A DNA stretch of 64,000 nucleotides from Flavipsychrobacter sp. (GCA_021155965.1 JAJNBJ010000017.1:25630-89629); one strand, 5' to 3'; positions 23,197 through 32,458 are shown, counted from the stretch's first letter. Made by a program: numbers and translations. Notes: generated by a model from the sequence alone, not told the origin.

Positions 23197-24807
23197 TTAA
23201 TCCCTCTTGAGTATCTTTTTGTAGACTACCTCTCCATCATATTGTAGCCGTAGGATATACATGCCCTGGGGTAAACCGCCAACGTTAAATTCTGTTTTGC
23301 TATTCACACCGGTTTGTTTTGCTACTATCTGGCCCAACCCGTCCATAAGTTCAATATTGGCATTAGCAGCATCTTGAGGTAACACAACTGTAAACTCGTC
23401 AGACACCGGGTTAGGATAAATGTTTACTGAAGATAAAGTCGTGTTTTGCATTCCAGTTGTAGTCCGAACGATCAGTATGGCACTATTAGATGTGTCGGCG
23501 CAGAAAACGCCACTTGCCACAATACATCTGTAATGAGTGGTATGTAAAAATATGCTGGTATGGTCTATTGTCAATGTATCGGTAAATACACCACTATATG
23601 GCCAAACATTTGCCAGGTTTACGAAGCCCGTGCCTGGGTCTTCCTGCCATTGGTATGTTGGCGTTGGCATGCTTGTTACTACAAAATATTTTGCATCAGT
23701 GCCTTCGTTCACTGTGTCATGCATGGGGTGAGTGGTGACCGAGCCGGTGCAGTTCTGTAGCCTGCGGACTCTGTTGTTATTATTATCGGTTAGTACAAGC
23801 CGACCAGATGTATCAAACTCGATCTCATTAGTCTGGTCGATCATTGCTGCAGTTGCAGGTCCACCATCGCCCGAATATCCGGCATATCCGGTGCCCACTA
23901 CAGTGCTGATAATATTTGAAGCAGATACCTTGCGGACTTTATAGTTCAGTTGATCGGCTATATAGATATTACCTGAACCATCAATGGCAATATCACAAGG
24001 ATTAGATAGTTGCGCCGCTGTGGCCGATCCGCCGTCGCCACTAAAGCCAGCGATGCCTGTACCGGCAAATGTAGAAATTATCCCTGCCGGGTTGACTTTA
24101 CGTATATTATTTTGAGGAGATACCGCTATATAAATATTTCCGGCGCCATCAATTACAACACCAAATGGCTGAAACATACTAGCTGCAGTTGCAGGCCCGC
24201 CATCGCCTCCCGGCCCACCAATCCCATTACCGGCAACAGTCGTAATGATACCGGCAGTAGATATTTTCCGGATACGATTGTTGGCGTTGTCTGCTATATA
24301 GATATTGCCCGCGGCATCAATGTCTAAACCGGTGGGGTGAAATAAACTGGCAGCAGTTGCCGGGCCACCATCACCACCATATGTACCTGTTCCATTGCCA
24401 GCAATAGTGGTAATTATACCTGCAGTTGATATTTTTCTCACCCTGTTATTATACTGATCTGCAATGTATAAGTTTCCTGCACCGTCAAGAGTTATTTTTG
24501 TAGGCTTGTTAAGTTGTGCCGATGTTGCTGCACCGCCATCGCCACTATATCCGGCGGTTCCGGTGCCCCCTATCGTAGTTATTACGCCTGAAGGCGACAC
24601 TTTGCGTATTTTATTTTCATAATACCCTGCCACATACATATTGCCTGAATTATCAAAGGCAAGGCCACCTGGGCCATTTATTCCTGCAGCAGTGGCAAGG
24701 CCACCATCGCCACTTGATATACCGCTTCCGGTGCCGGCAATTGTATATATATTTTGACCAATAGATGCTATAGGCAACATCATCATTACAAAGAGTAGTT
24801 TTTTCAT
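23197..24807 (-). CDS. Secreted NHL-repeat protein with Ig-like domain and T9SS sorting tail
   Basis: 536 residues. A signal peptide (MKKLLFVMMMLPIASIGQ) is followed by six or so ~54-residue NHL-type beta-propeller repeats. Each has 'YSGDGG.ATAA', 'GNIYIAD..NNRVRK' and 'GIITT.AG' strings, and the repeats are recognisable at DNA level. Residues ~355-445 look like an Ig-like module with two cysteines. The end carries a type A T9SS signal: 'SVNIYPNPVSDEFTV' and 'LPQGMYILRLQYDGEVVYKKILKRD'. The protein is therefore probably delivered to the cell surface or medium by the T9SS. The ligand is unknown. A TATATTTG promoter lies upstream. Confidence 0.9.
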   Translation of the reverse strand: MKKLLFVMMMLPIASIGQNIYTIAGTGSGISSGDGGLATAAGINGPGGLAFDNSGNMYVAGYYENKIRKVSPSGVITTIGGTGTAGYSGDGGAATSAQLNKPTKITLDGAGNLYIADQYNNRVRKISTAGIITTIAGNGTGTYGGDGGPATAASLFHPTGLDIDAAGNIYIADNANNRIRKISTAGIITTVAGNGIGGPGGDGGPATAASMFQPFGVVIDGAGNIYIAVSPQNNIRKVNPAGIISTFAGTGIAGFSGDGGSATAAQLSNPCDIAIDGSGNIYIADQLNYKVRKVSASNIISTVVGTGYAGYSGDGGPATAAMIDQTNEIEFDTSGRLVLTDNNNNRVRRLQNCTGSVTTHPMHDTVNEGTDAKYFVVTSMPTPTYQWQEDPGTGFVNLANVWPYSGVFTDTLTIDHTSIFLHTTHYRCIVASGVFCADTSNSAILIVRTTTGMQNTTLSSVNIYPNPVSDEFTVVLPQDAANANIELMDGLGQIVAKQTGVNSKTEFNVGGLPQGMYILRLQYDGEVVYKKILKRD

Positions 24808-24830
24808 AAAATAAATAAGTATTTGTTTAG

Positions 24831-24859
24831 CAAATATAATTAAACAAATGAACTCTCAA
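24831..24859 (-). promoter_or_regulatory. Promoter of the NHL-repeat gene
   Basis: On the minus strand TTG (24857-24859), 18 bases, then TATATTTG (24831-24838), 24 bp before the ATG. Confidence 0.6.
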
Positions 24860-24867
24860 GTTCATGA

Positions 24868-25779
24868 TTACAATTTTCTAAGCCATATGGTCTGATTCCG
24901 GGATTTTGCCAAATATGGGAAATCTTTGTTAAAAAGTTCCGGTTCTTTATTGATTAGGTAATCAGGGAACAAGAGTATCTCAAACTGAGTGTTGTACATC
25001 AGGAAAGCCCGGCAGAGGAATATTTCGTTCCAGTTATTTCTTATTTCATATACCCAGTTTTTGGGGTACATAAAACCATTGAATATATCATGAATGTGAA
25101 TAATAACACCTTTTTTCAACCTAGGAAATATCTCGAAAAACATATGGTTTACATCACTGCCTATTTTTGATACGTGCGAGTTATCGATGAACAATATGTC
25201 GTTTTCTTCAAGTGCTGTAAAACTGGCCATATCTACATGCTGCACCATTTGAGGAATAATGTGCGCGCTTTTTTTGTCAGTTTCACGGATCAGCCCCAAT
25301 AACCTGTCTTGCGGATTAGGGTCAATAAAGGTGAGTGATAATTGATTATTGAATTCTGTATTATTGATATCCAGCATCATTGCCGAACTATGCCCTGAAC
25401 CTACTTCTATTATACGCTTGGGCCTGAAGTTCATTATCATGAGGTACAACAAAGTGGCATCAGCATATGTGTACCATGTATTGTGAAATGAGTATCGTCC
25501 GCTCACCTGTCCTTTAGGTTTATCGAATTGGGCCAAGTCCAGTTTATCATAAAGATCCTTGAGCGATTTGAGAAATTTTACTTGTTCTTCTTTGTTAATG
25601 TTTATCCCATTTAACCACTGGTCATTCGGGTCATCCGGCCATATCAGGTGTTCGTTAGCTTTTACATAGTCTACATCGGTAACAGAAGAATAATAACTGC
25701 CCGGCCTGTTAGAACTGTTTTTCCTGTACCAATATGCGTATCGTATATAGGGTATTTTTTCTAAAATCTTACCGATCAT
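24868..25779 (-). CDS. Class I SAM-dependent methyltransferase (Methyltransf_24-like)
   Basis: 303 residues. Motif I reads 'RIIEVGSGHSSAMMLDI', and a later strand 'DILFIDNSHVSKIGSDV' matches the cephalosporin-hydroxylase/Methyltransf_24 group often found among surface-polysaccharide genes. There is no signal peptide. It lies downstream of a second methyltransferase and two glycosyltransferases on the same strand, so it probably modifies a glycan or its lipid-linked intermediate; the acceptor cannot be told. Confidence 0.8.
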   Translation of the reverse strand: MIGKILEKIPYIRYAYWYRKNSSNRPGSYYSSVTDVDYVKANEHLIWPDDPNDQWLNGININKEEQVKFLKSLKDLYDKLDLAQFDKPKGQVSGRYSFHNTWYTYADATLLYLMIMNFRPKRIIEVGSGHSSAMMLDINNTEFNNQLSLTFIDPNPQDRLLGLIRETDKKSAHIIPQMVQHVDMASFTALEENDILFIDNSHVSKIGSDVNHMFFEIFPRLKKGVIIHIHDIFNGFMYPKNWVYEIRNNWNEIFLCRAFLMYNTQFEILLFPDYLINKEPELFNKDFPYLAKSRNQTIWLRKL

Positions 25780-25817
25780 TTTTTAAAATTTTAACTATCG
25801 AAATTAGCCTTATTTTA

Positions 25818-26543
25818 TTAAACCTTACGGGCAACCACTACAAAATTGAGCGTTGAACTGTAGTCTTTATCGAATTTGTCGAGTGCAGAGAATAAGATAT
25901 TGATCAACCATTTTATTCTTAACACGAAAAAAAGTGCAGCAAATATTCTCCTTATGATAGTTTTTTTTGCAAACGAACTGCGAATGCTATTCATCATTAG
26001 TTGCCCCACCAATGCCCATTTGCCACCATTAGGAATAATTTGGACTTCTGTAAACTTATATTGCTCCAGTAACCATTCAAACCCGTGACGTGTAAACCGG
26101 AAAAAATCGTAAGGCACCTCATGATGTTCCCAAGCCATAGGCCCGGACAAAATAAGATATCCTCCCGGTTTCAATATTCTGTATGCTTCTGACAGTAATT
26201 TGCGGTGGTCAGCTACATGCTCTATCACCTGCGTGGTAAATATTGTGTCTACTGAATTATCAGACAATGGTATATCTACTGCCTGACAAATAATATCTAC
26301 TAATCCCTCGCTGGATTGCACTATATCGCAGCCTGTATACCTTGATATATTCTGAAAAAAACATTTATAAGGCTTATTTCCACATCCTATATCAAGCACA
26401 TCTCCCTTTCCATACTTTTCTATTACATGTTTCAGGTCCCTGAACAGGAAATTAGACAGCAAGTAGTATGGATCATTCAGGCTTGTTTTAGGGTAGGCCA
26501 TTCGCTGAATATTGCCAGCCCTGTTCGTTTCAATATCGTTCAT
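25818..26543 (-). CDS. Class I SAM-dependent methyltransferase (Methyltransf_11-like)
   Basis: 241 residues. Motif I 'DVLDIGCGNKPYKCFF' binds SAM; 'IFTTQVIEHVADHRKLLSEAYRILKPGGYLILSGP' is the classic motif II/III region. The C-terminus has a hydrophobic stretch (~200-222) that may associate with the membrane. Its ATG overlaps the stop of the upstream glycosyltransferase by one base (TAATG), so the two are translationally coupled. Confidence 0.85.
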   Translation of the reverse strand: MNDIETNRAGNIQRMAYPKTSLNDPYYLLSNFLFRDLKHVIEKYGKGDVLDIGCGNKPYKCFFQNISRYTGCDIVQSSEGLVDIICQAVDIPLSDNSVDTIFTTQVIEHVADHRKLLSEAYRILKPGGYLILSGPMAWEHHEVPYDFFRFTRHGFEWLLEQYKFTEVQIIPNGGKWALVGQLMMNSIRSSFAKKTIIRRIFAALFFVLRIKWLINILFSALDKFDKDYSSTLNFVVVARKV

Positions 26544-27397
26544 TACAAATATTTTCTTAGCACCTGTTTTTTTACCAGGTAATTGAAAAATTTCGGAAAA
26601 TATATCATTAGCAATACCTTAATTACATAAGCGGTAAAATTCGACCTGAATTTATTTAAGAAATATTTATCTACCTCATATAAACCAAAATATTGGCTAT
26701 ACTTTTCAGCATAACGGTCAATACACATGTTTACTTTGCTCTTTTTAGCCAAAAGCTTTTTAGTACGTGATGCCTTTATTATCCTGTATTCAAATAGTGG
26801 CTTTTCGATATAGTAAAATTTATAACCATGAAAAGCGGCATTAAGCCACAAATCCCAATCTTCGATACCTATCCTTGAGAAAAACAGGTCATAGCCGCCA
26901 ATTTTATCAATCATGGATTTTTTAAACATAGCACAATTTTCTATGTAGTTGTCCAACATGAGTCGTTGCATATTATACGGCCCTGCTTTTCTTATACCTG
27001 TTTCCTCCCCAAATAGATAATAGTCGGTATAAACAATAGATATCTCAGGTTGTGAATTAAAAATTGCGAGTGCTTCGTCAATAAAAGCAGGGCCCAGCTT
27101 ATTATCTGCATCAACTGGTAGTATGTACTTACCTCGTGCGTTGGCAATAGCATTATTTTTTGCAGCGCATACTCCTTGATTCTCCTGGAATATAATATTG
27201 TATTTACCTGTATGCGCTAATGCAGCAAGTCGCTCATTAGTATAGGCATCCGTAGAACCGTCATTTACAATAATAATTTCATATATATTTTCATTTTCTA
27301 TTTTTTCAATGCTCGAAATGGTTTCATCAATATATTTTCCATGATTATAACATGGTAATATGATGGAAACTAACGGAGACTTTTCAGTGTGCAGCAT
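26543..27397 (-). CDS. Family 2 glycosyltransferase
   Basis: 284 residues with a GT-A fold: 'VSIILPCYNHGKYIDETISSI' at the N-terminus, nucleotide-sugar site 'IIVNDGSTD', metal-binding DxD in 'LPVDADNKLG', and the acceptor-side 'GIEDWDLWLNAAFHGYKFYY'. It probably adds a sugar to a cell-surface glycan. It is coupled to the downstream methyltransferase. The gene is AT-rich relative to the nuo operon, as glycan clusters often are. Confidence 0.9.
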   Translation of the reverse strand: MLHTEKSPLVSIILPCYNHGKYIDETISSIEKIENENIYEIIIVNDGSTDAYTNERLAALAHTGKYNIIFQENQGVCAAKNNAIANARGKYILPVDADNKLGPAFIDEALAIFNSQPEISIVYTDYYLFGEETGIRKAGPYNMQRLMLDNYIENCAMFKKSMIDKIGGYDLFFSRIGIEDWDLWLNAAFHGYKFYYIEKPLFEYRIIKASRTKKLLAKKSKVNMCIDRYAEKYSQYFGLYEVDKYFLNKFRSNFTAYVIKVLLMIYFPKFFNYLVKKQVLRKYL

Positions 27398-27467
27398 GAA
27401 TTAGCTATAAGCAATATCTAAACTCAAAAGTATGTATTTTAGAAAGAGAATGTTAACCAGCAAAAAA

Positions 27468-28355
27468 CTATCTTATTTTATGCTTAAATAACTTATAGAT
27501 AATAATTTTTATGTAATACCTGGCCATTTCTTTAATTGTAAGAATAAAAATGAATATTTGATAATATACATCCCTGCCCCTGCGGTATTCCATGATCCTC
27601 AGCTCTAACTCCAGGAATTTTTTCAGCAGTTTCAGCTGTTTTGAAGGCTCAGTGCTGGCGTTATGTATATGTATCACGGTTGTTTCGGCAAGGTAATAGC
27701 TTTTATAGCCCAGTTCATGAAACTGGTAGCACCATAGCTGGTCTTCGCCATACATAAAGAAACGTTCGTCAAGCTTTTTGCCAGGTCGTTTATCCAATGT
27801 TTCCTTTCTAAACATTAAAAAGGCACCGCTAACCCAATCGGCATAGGTATTATAATCGCCGTGGAAGTATTGGTTGAGCATTAGATCTGCCCTTTTTTTA
27901 TAGGGCATCAATAACAGGATAGGGCGTAAAACGTCTAATATCTCATTTCTTATACTCCTGAATTTACGGGCAGTATGCTGCAATTTGCCATCAGGGTATA
28001 TCAACCGAACGCTAAGGGCACCTACTTCAGGCATTTGCTGTAGTTTACCGGCGGCAATACTTATACTATCCTCATTAAGAACAGTATCTGAATTCAATAA
28101 TAAAATAATATTTCCTTTGGCAACTTCTATCCCCAAGTTATTGCCTTTTGCAAAACCACCATTCTCTTTGCTCTTTACGAGCGTAATTGAAGGAAACTTT
28201 ACAAGGAAATCATCGGGGTTGTCGTTAGGTGATGCGTTGTCTACAAGGATGATCTCATAAGGTATATTTTTAGTGAATTTGATGACACTTTCGATGCAAT
28301 CGCATGTTACCCGGAAGGTGTTATAATTGACAATAATGACGGATACGAGCATCAC
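27468..28355 (-). CDS. Family 2 glycosyltransferase (rhamnosyltransferase-like)
   Basis: 295 residues: 'VSVIIVNYNTFRVTCDCIESV', 'ILVDNASPNDNP' and a DxD-like 'LLNSDTVL', with 'ERFFMYGEDQLWCYQFHELGY' as the catalytic-side motif. This set is typical of the rhamnosyltransferase-like GT2 subgroup (YNT..T..CL..... DN.S). It is the first gene of the minus-strand surface-glycan group and is divergent from nuoA. ATG at 28355 or one codon later. Confidence 0.9.
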   Translation of the reverse strand: MMLVSVIIVNYNTFRVTCDCIESVIKFTKNIPYEIILVDNASPNDNPDDFLVKFPSITLVKSKENGGFAKGNNLGIEVAKGNIILLLNSDTVLNEDSISIAAGKLQQMPEVGALSVRLIYPDGKLQHTARKFRSIRNEILDVLRPILLLMPYKKRADLMLNQYFHGDYNTYADWVSGAFLMFRKETLDKRPGKKLDERFFMYGEDQLWCYQFHELGYKSYYLAETTVIHIHNASTEPSKQLKLLKKFLELELRIMEYRRGRDVYYQIFIFILTIKEMARYYIKIIIYKLFKHKIR

Positions 28356-28490
28356 AGAATTTGCCTCAAAAATATCATTATATCGCGAATTTTATTCAAT
28401 GAAAAAACAAGGCCTCACATGCCATATATTCAAACATAATACTCTTAGTTAAAATATAGCACCTATGCCCCAAAAAAGGCTGTGTAATAG

Positions 28491-28520
28491 TTGAATTATC
28501 GCAGTATAGATGTAATTTTG
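28491..28520 (+). promoter_or_regulatory. nuo operon promoter
   Basis: TTG (28491-28493), a 19-base spacer, then TAATTTTG (28513-28520), matching the -33/-7 consensus of Bacteroidota, 40 bp upstream of nuoA. The rest of the 205-base divergent gap shows nothing else of note. Confidence 0.7.
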
Positions 28521-28560
28521 CATTTCCTTTTAAACAGCATTCCAAGTAACGAAACCATTT

Positions 28561-28953
28561 ATGGATGTTTTAATGCTTTCGGCGGAGCAGAATACGCCAT
28601 TCAATTATTTCCCGATAGCCCTTCAATTGGTAATAGCCGTTGGCTTTGTGGTGGTAATGATGCTTGTTTCTCACCTGTTGGGGCCAAAAAGAAAAACTGA
28701 GGATAAGCTGATCAATTTTGAGAGTGGCATACCGTCGGTTGGCAATGCACGCCAGCCGATGGGTATCAAATATTTCCTTGTGGCAATACTCTTTGTGCTG
28801 TTCGATGTGGAGGTAATATTCTTTTATCCGTATGCTGTGAATTTTAAGTATTTAGGTAAGGAGGGATTTTTAGAAGTTGTGTTGTTTGTAGCCTTCTTTT
28901 TATGTGGTTTTATATACATAGTGAAGAGAGGTGCTTTGGAGTGGGAAGACTAG
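28561..28953 (+). CDS. nuoA: NADH-quinone oxidoreductase subunit A
   Basis: Membrane subunit of complex I, 130 aa with three helices. The family motifs 'FESGIPSVGNARQPMGIKYFLVAILFVLFDVEVIFFYPY' (quoted in parts: 'FESGIP', 'FDVEVIFFYP') include the conserved acidic residues of the loop and helix 2. It is the first gene of the operon and carries a good upstream promoter. A 118-bp gap containing an imperfect 27-bp inverted repeat separates it from nuoB. Confidence 0.96.
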   Translation: MDVLMLSAEQNTPFNYFPIALQLVIAVGFVVVMMLVSHLLGPKRKTEDKLINFESGIPSVGNARQPMGIKYFLVAILFVLFDVEVIFFYPYAVNFKYLGKEGFLEVVLFVAFFLCGFIYIVKRGALEWED

Positions 28954-28961
28954 AATATATA

Positions 28962-29061
28962 TGATTTAAGATCTGTGATGTATGATTGGTTGTATTTGAT
29001 TCTTAAATTTTATTGTTAAAGCATGTGTGGTTTTCAATCATAAATCACACATCGAAAATCA
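28962..29061. repeat. Imperfect 27-bp inverted repeat in the nuoA-nuoB gap
   Basis: The left arm (28962-28988) and the reverse complement of the right arm (29035-29061) agree at 23 of 27 positions; the core is TGTGAT.TATGATTG. The arms enclose a 46-base AT-rich loop. Confidence 0.75.
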
Positions 29062-29071
29062 AAAATAAGTT

Positions 29072-29632
29072 ATGCGTCCGGTACAGTATAATACGAATGT
29101 GAAGATGGTGGAAGCCCCAGAGGGGTATTCCGGTGAAGGTTATTTCTCAACCTCGTTTGACAAGATAGTAGGTCTTGGCCGTAAGAATTCATTATGGCCG
29201 TTGCCGTTCGCTACGTCATGCTGTGGTATCGAGTTTATGGCAACAATGGGTTCGCATTATGACCTGGGCCGCTTTGGTGCAGAGCGTATGGGTTTTACCC
29301 CGCGCCAATGTGATGTGCTGCTGGTGGCAGGAACAATAGCCAAGAAGATGGGGCCGATATTACGCCAGGTATACCTGCAAATGGCAGAGCCCCGCTGGGT
29401 AATAGCCATAGGCGCATGTGCCAGCAGTGGTGGGATATTTGATTCTTATTCTGTGTTACAAGGCATAGACCAGGTGATACCGGTAGATGTGTATGTACCG
29501 GGTTGTCCACCAAGACCGGAAGGAATTATAGACGGGATATTGAAACTGCAGGACCTTGTAAATAATGAAAGCCTGCGCCGCAGGCACAATCCTGTGTATA
29601 AAGACCTGATGGAAAGTTACGGAATACAATAA
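29072..29632 (+). CDS. nuoB: NADH-quinone oxidoreductase subunit B
   Basis: Peripheral-arm subunit holding the terminal 4Fe-4S cluster N2 (186 aa). Ligands are in 'PFATSCCGIEFMA', 'IGACASSGGIFDSY' and 'YVPGCPPRPEGII'. It hands electrons to quinone at the interface with NuoD. The N-terminal extension and length are normal for Bacteroidota. Confidence 0.97.
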   Translation: MRPVQYNTNVKMVEAPEGYSGEGYFSTSFDKIVGLGRKNSLWPLPFATSCCGIEFMATMGSHYDLGRFGAERMGFTPRQCDVLLVAGTIAKKMGPILRQVYLQMAEPRWVIAIGACASSGGIFDSYSVLQGIDQVIPVDVYVPGCPPRPEGIIDGILKLQDLVNNESLRRRHNPVYKDLMESYGIQ

Positions 29633-29647
29633 AATTAAAAAGTAAAA

Positions 29648-30151
29648 GTGGGATTGACGAACGAAACAGTAAGGCAGCAATTAACAGAGAAGTTCGGGGA
29701 GCAACTGACCGAATGGGAAGAGCAATTCGGTTTGCTCACTTTCACTGCTCCTGCTGAAATGAACCTGAAAGTGATACAACACCTGTATGATGATGAAAGT
29801 TTGCGTTTCCGTTTTCTTACGGACCTGACGGGTGTGCACTACCCTGAGAGAAAAGGAGAGGAGCTGTGTGTTGTCTATCACCTGCACAATCTTGTTGATA
29901 ATATCCGTTTGCGTTTCAAAATATATGTGCCGTCAGAAAAACCTGATGTGTATACGATAACACAAAGGTTCTCAACAGCGAACTGGATGGAACGTGAGAC
30001 GTATGATTTCTTTGGCATCAACTTCATCGGGCATCCTAACCTTATCCGAATATTGAATGTGGATGAAATGGATTATTTCCCGATGAGGAAGGAATATGAA
30101 ATGGAAGACCCGACAAGAAGAGATAAGGATAACGAAATGTTTGGAAGGTAA
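29648..30151 (+). CDS. nuoC: NADH-quinone oxidoreductase subunit C
   Basis: 30-kDa-type peripheral subunit, separate from NuoD. The signature 'ERETYDFFGINFIGHPNLIRIL' region is present near residues 117-138. The start is non-ATG: GTG 29648 is given, but TTG 29654 (reading M-T-N-E) would also fit family N-termini. It follows nuoB by 15 bases. Confidence 0.94.
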   Translation: MGLTNETVRQQLTEKFGEQLTEWEEQFGLLTFTAPAEMNLKVIQHLYDDESLRFRFLTDLTGVHYPERKGEELCVVYHLHNLVDNIRLRFKIYVPSEKPDVYTITQRFSTANWMERETYDFFGINFIGHPNLIRILNVDEMDYFPMRKEYEMEDPTRRDKDNEMFGR

Positions 30152-30152
30152 G

Positions 30153-30230
30153 CCCCCGACCCCTAAAGGGGAGGTGCTATGAAAATAAGAGTTAGTTTAA
30201 ACAAGTGAAAGTCCCTTTAGGGATTTAGGG
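30153..30230. repeat. Paired inverted palindromic units, nuoC-nuoD junction
   Basis: Left unit CCCCCGACCCCTAAAGGGG (30153-30171, tail to 30176) and right unit AAAGTCCCTTTAGGGATTTAGGG (30208-30230) are inverted relatives of each other. The pair fills the gap from the nuoC stop to one base before the nuoD ATG. Confidence 0.85.
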
Positions 30231-30231
30231 T

Positions 30232-31482
30232 ATGGAACTACAGCATCAACATCAGCAGCATATAAAACTTTCTGAGGAGTCACTTCAGAAGCAGACCACT
30301 ACGCTCAATCTTGGTCCGACACACCCAGCCACACACGGTGTGTTCCAGAACATAATGGAGATAGATGGTGAGCGCGTTTTGGAGACTGTGCCTACCATAG
30401 GTTATATACACCGTGCTTTTGAAAAAATAGCAGAGCGCAGGCCTTTCTACCAGATCACTACACTTACAGACCGCCTTAACTACTGTTCATCACCCATCAA
30501 TAATATGGGCTGGCATATGACGGTAGAAAAACTGTTGAAGATAAATGTGCCCAAACGCGTACAATACCTGCGTGTTGTCATCATGGAACTTGCCCGCATT
30601 GCCGACCACCTGGTTTGTAATTCGGTAATAGCTGTGGACACGGGTGCCCTGACACCGTTCACTTATGTATTCCAGTCGCGTGAGCATATTTACGAGATAT
30701 TTGAAGAGATCTGCGGCTCACGCCTCACAACCAATATTGGCCGTGTGGGTGGCTTTGAGCGCAACTTCACCCCTGCATCATTTGATAAGCTGAATAAGTT
30801 TTTGGTGAATTTCCCAAAAACGATGAAGGAATTTGAGAACCTGCTGAACCGCAACCGCATCTTTATGGAGCGATGCATAGGTGCAGGGCCTATCAGTGCT
30901 GAGCGTGCACTGAATTATGGCTTTACAGGCCCAAACCTGAGGGCTGCGGGTGTTGATTATGATGTGCGTGTAGCTCAACCTTATTGTTCGTACGAAGATT
31001 TTGATTTTAAAATACCTGTTGGCACTACCGGTGATGTTTATGACCGCTTTATGGTGCGCAACGGCGAAATATGGGAAAGCCTGAGCATTATTCTCCAGGC
31101 ACTGGAAAAGATAGAGAAGATAGAAAAAGAGTTTCCTGAGCAGAAAGAAATATTCTATGCACAGGAAGCAGACCATTTCCACCTGCCACCGAAGGAAGAT
31201 GTGTATACGAAGATGGAAGCACTTATCTATCACTTTAAAATAATAATGGGTGAGATAGATGCACCAAAGGGTGAAGTATATCATGCGGTAGAGGGTGGTA
31301 ATGGAGAATTGGGCTTTTACCTGATCAGTGATGGCGGACGTACACCGTACCGTTTGCACTTCCGCAGGCCGTGTTTTATTTACTACCAGGCTTACCCGGA
31401 AATAGTGAGCGGTGGTTTGCTGAGTGATGCGGTGGTAACATTGAGCAGCCTGAACGTGATAGCAGGAGAATTGGATGCGTAA
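30232..31482 (+). CDS. nuoD: NADH-quinone oxidoreductase subunit D
   Basis: 49-kDa-type subunit lining the quinone cavity (416 aa). Motifs: 'LNLGPTHPATHG' near residue 25, 'TLTDRLNYCSSPINNMGW', 'NIGRVGGFERNF' and the C-terminal 'IVSGGLLSDAVVTLSSLNVIAGELD'. The N-terminus has a Gln/His-rich leader ('QHQHQQH') before the conserved domain. The ATG is immediately preceded by a palindromic repeat unit. Confidence 0.97.
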   Translation: MELQHQHQQHIKLSEESLQKQTTTLNLGPTHPATHGVFQNIMEIDGERVLETVPTIGYIHRAFEKIAERRPFYQITTLTDRLNYCSSPINNMGWHMTVEKLLKINVPKRVQYLRVVIMELARIADHLVCNSVIAVDTGALTPFTYVFQSREHIYEIFEEICGSRLTTNIGRVGGFERNFTPASFDKLNKFLVNFPKTMKEFENLLNRNRIFMERCIGAGPISAERALNYGFTGPNLRAAGVDYDVRVAQPYCSYEDFDFKIPVGTTGDVYDRFMVRNGEIWESLSIILQALEKIEKIEKEFPEQKEIFYAQEADHFHLPPKEDVYTKMEALIYHFKIIMGEIDAPKGEVYHAVEGGNGELGFYLISDGGRTPYRLHFRRPCFIYYQAYPEIVSGGLLSDAVVTLSSLNVIAGELDA

Positions 31483-31556
31483 CCCCCGACCCCTAAAGGG
31501 AAGGTGTGGTTTAAAATAAATTTTGATAAATAAAGCCCCTTTAGGGGTTGGGGTTT
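31483..31556. repeat. Paired inverted palindromic units, nuoD-nuoE junction
   Basis: Left unit CCCCCGACCCCTAAAGGG begins on the base after the nuoD stop. Right unit GCCCCTTTAGGGGTTGGGG (within 31532-31556) ends on the base before the nuoE ATG. Confidence 0.88.
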
Positions 31557-32051
31557 ATGATAAAATTTTCGGAAGAGAAATTAAATAAGGTAAAAGAAGT
31601 GATGGCCCGCTACCCGGAAGGGAAGCAGAAAAGTGCTTTGATACCGGTATTACATATGGCACAGGATGAGTTTGGCGGCTGGCTGGACACTCCTGTTATG
31701 GATTATGTGGCAGAGTTACTGAATATACTGCCGATTGAAGTGTATGAGGTAGCTACATTCTATACCATGTTTAATATGAAACCTGTTGGTAAGCACCTGC
31801 TGGAGGTGTGCCGCACAGGGCCATGCATGGTGAATGGTTGTGATGATATAATAGACCATATAAAACAAAAGCTGGGCATTAGTGAAGGTGAAACAACCCC
31901 TGACGGGTTGTTTACTTTAAAACCAGCTGAGTGCCTGGGCGCATGTGGGTATGCACCTATGATGCAGTTGGGCAAGACATACAGGGAACATTTGACAAAA
32001 GAGAAAGTAGATAAGCTGATAGACGAACTGAGGGCACAGGCAAAAAACTAA
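31557..32051 (+). CDS. nuoE: NADH-quinone oxidoreductase subunit E
   Basis: 24-kDa subunit of the NADH-dehydrogenase module with one 2Fe-2S cluster. Ligands are 'CRTGPCMVNGCDD' and 'CLGACGYAPMM'. 164 aa from ATG 31557; the tracked TTG (31548) lies inside the palindromic repeat and is rejected. 'VYEVATFYTMFNMKPVGKH' is typical. The AHSA1-like gene starts three bases after its stop. Confidence 0.96.
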   Translation: MIKFSEEKLNKVKEVMARYPEGKQKSALIPVLHMAQDEFGGWLDTPVMDYVAELLNILPIEVYEVATFYTMFNMKPVGKHLLEVCRTGPCMVNGCDDIIDHIKQKLGISEGETTPDGLFTLKPAECLGACGYAPMMQLGKTYREHLTKEKVDKLIDELRAQAKN

Positions 32052-32054
32052 CCT

Positions 32055-32456
32055 ATGGCTTTCGACCTGAAACTTGAGTTCATATTATCGGCAAAGCCGA
32101 AGAGAGTAATGCAACTGCTCACAGATGCAAAGCTGATAAGAAAATGGAGCGGAGGAGAAGCGGTAGTTGAAAATAAAGTTGGTGGCAGGTTTGAAATGTT
32201 TGACGGCTGGGTGAGAGGCGAAGTGCTGAAGGCAAGTGAAAATGAATTAACCTACACCTGGAAAGTGAGTGAATGGCTGGAAGAGACAAAACCAACAGAA
32301 GTTCATTATTTATTGAAAGAGGATGAAGCGGGAACAAGGGTGATAGTACATCATAGCGGTTTCCCAAGCGAAGATGAAATGAAAAGCCACAAAGCCGGCT
32401 GGACAGATTACTTCTTCGACCCGATAGAAGATTTTATAATGGCGTTTGATAAATAA
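32055..32456 (+). CDS. AHSA1/SRPBCC-fold protein inserted in the nuo operon
   Basis: 133 residues of the START-like AHSA1 family: 'LEFILSAKPKRVMQLLTDAKLIRKWSGGEA' (in parts 'FILSAKPKRVMQLLTD' and 'WSGGEA'), 'GGRFEMFDGWVRGEV' and C-terminal 'HKAGWTDYFFDPIEDFI'. The fold binds hydrophobic ligands or helps chaperones; it is not a complex I subunit. It starts three bases after nuoE and is followed two bases later by an NTF2-like gene, so it must be co-transcribed with complex I. A role in complex I assembly is possible but is inference. Confidence 0.85.
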   Translation: MAFDLKLEFILSAKPKRVMQLLTDAKLIRKWSGGEAVVENKVGGRFEMFDGWVRGEVLKASENELTYTWKVSEWLEETKPTEVHYLLKEDEAGTRVIVHHSGFPSEDEMKSHKAGWTDYFFDPIEDFIMAFDK

Positions 32457-32458
32457 GG

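Noticed and set aside
23197-24807. CRISPR-like spacing of repeats
   Set aside because: The ~160-bp periodicity comes from coding NHL repeats in frame; no short identical repeats with unique spacers exist.
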